Origin: Coptodactyla brooksi
Taxonomy: Eukaryota; Arthropoda; Insecta; Coleoptera; Scarabaeidae
Assembly: GCA_033557675.1 (NCBI GenBank)
Contig: JAWQRM010000057.1
Coordinates: 1 to 33,681 of the forward strand
Direction: 5' to 3'
Length of the DNA stretch: 33,681 nt
The position numbers and the translations under genes are program-made. Each line of letters starts with the position of its first letter. Position 1 is the first letter of the stretch. Positions 33,611 through 33,681 of the stretch are shown piece after piece. The notes beneath the pieces were generated by a model. That model searched no databases. It saw only the letters and a list, made by a program, of their open reading frames with translations, and had not been told where the DNA came from.

Positions 33611-33681
33611 GTTTGTTAGTGTACATTAACGTTGATAGAAACTTGGTTAGAAACCGAGTTTGACAGCTGTCAAATTCTGAC

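Noticed and set aside
1..33681. CRISPR arrays, operons or other prokaryotic systems
   Set aside because: The window has spliced animal genes and eukaryotic transposons. The tandem arrays have units far too long and no spacer pattern.

Overview
The window is eukaryotic DNA. The encoded proteins, the intron style and the transposons point to an insect, possibly a beetle, although I cannot name the species. Five protein-coding genes lie on the minus strand, one after another, all read toward lower coordinates. I assembled their exons by eye from splice sites, reading phase and family conservation. Most introns are very short (48-61 nt). A few are long, and some of those carry transposon debris.

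Layout: 1-735 is a three-unit tandem repeat. 736-11450 has no gene I can support, only a decayed Tigger/pogo transposase (about 4720-5230, plus strand), a possible mariner remnant (about 7325-7480) and two perfect hairpins. 11451-15589 holds seven exons of a Nuclear Factor I transcription factor whose first coding exon I could not find. 15590-20457 is non-coding and includes a satellite-like tandem array (about 16890-18465). 20458-22335 is a compact six-exon pH-sensitive chloride channel (pHCl-type Cys-loop receptor). 22336-24680 is AT-rich and non-coding. 24681-26971 is a seven-exon CTTNBP2NL/nausicaa cortactin-binding protein. 27899-30138 is a six-exon MFSD10-type transporter. 30817-33610 is a two-exon COMMD10 gene. 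Its 2.2-kb intron holds a MITE-like inverted-repeat element and two oppositely oriented Penelope-like fragments, one of them split by a smaller inverted-repeat element.

The five genes do not form a pathway. They cover transcription control (NFI), anion channel signalling (pHCl), actin and cortactin regulation (CTTNBP2NL), membrane transport (MFSD10) and the COMMD/retriever endosomal sorting system (COMMD10). By eye, the left two thirds is rich in CpG and the part right of about 22.3 kb is more AT-rich. The most notable points are a 58-nt GC-AG intron in the channel gene, a histidine cluster just after its signal peptide, the nested transposon structure in the COMMD10 intron, and a MITE ending next to a 5' splice site in MFSD10. 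I found no convincing undescribed system.
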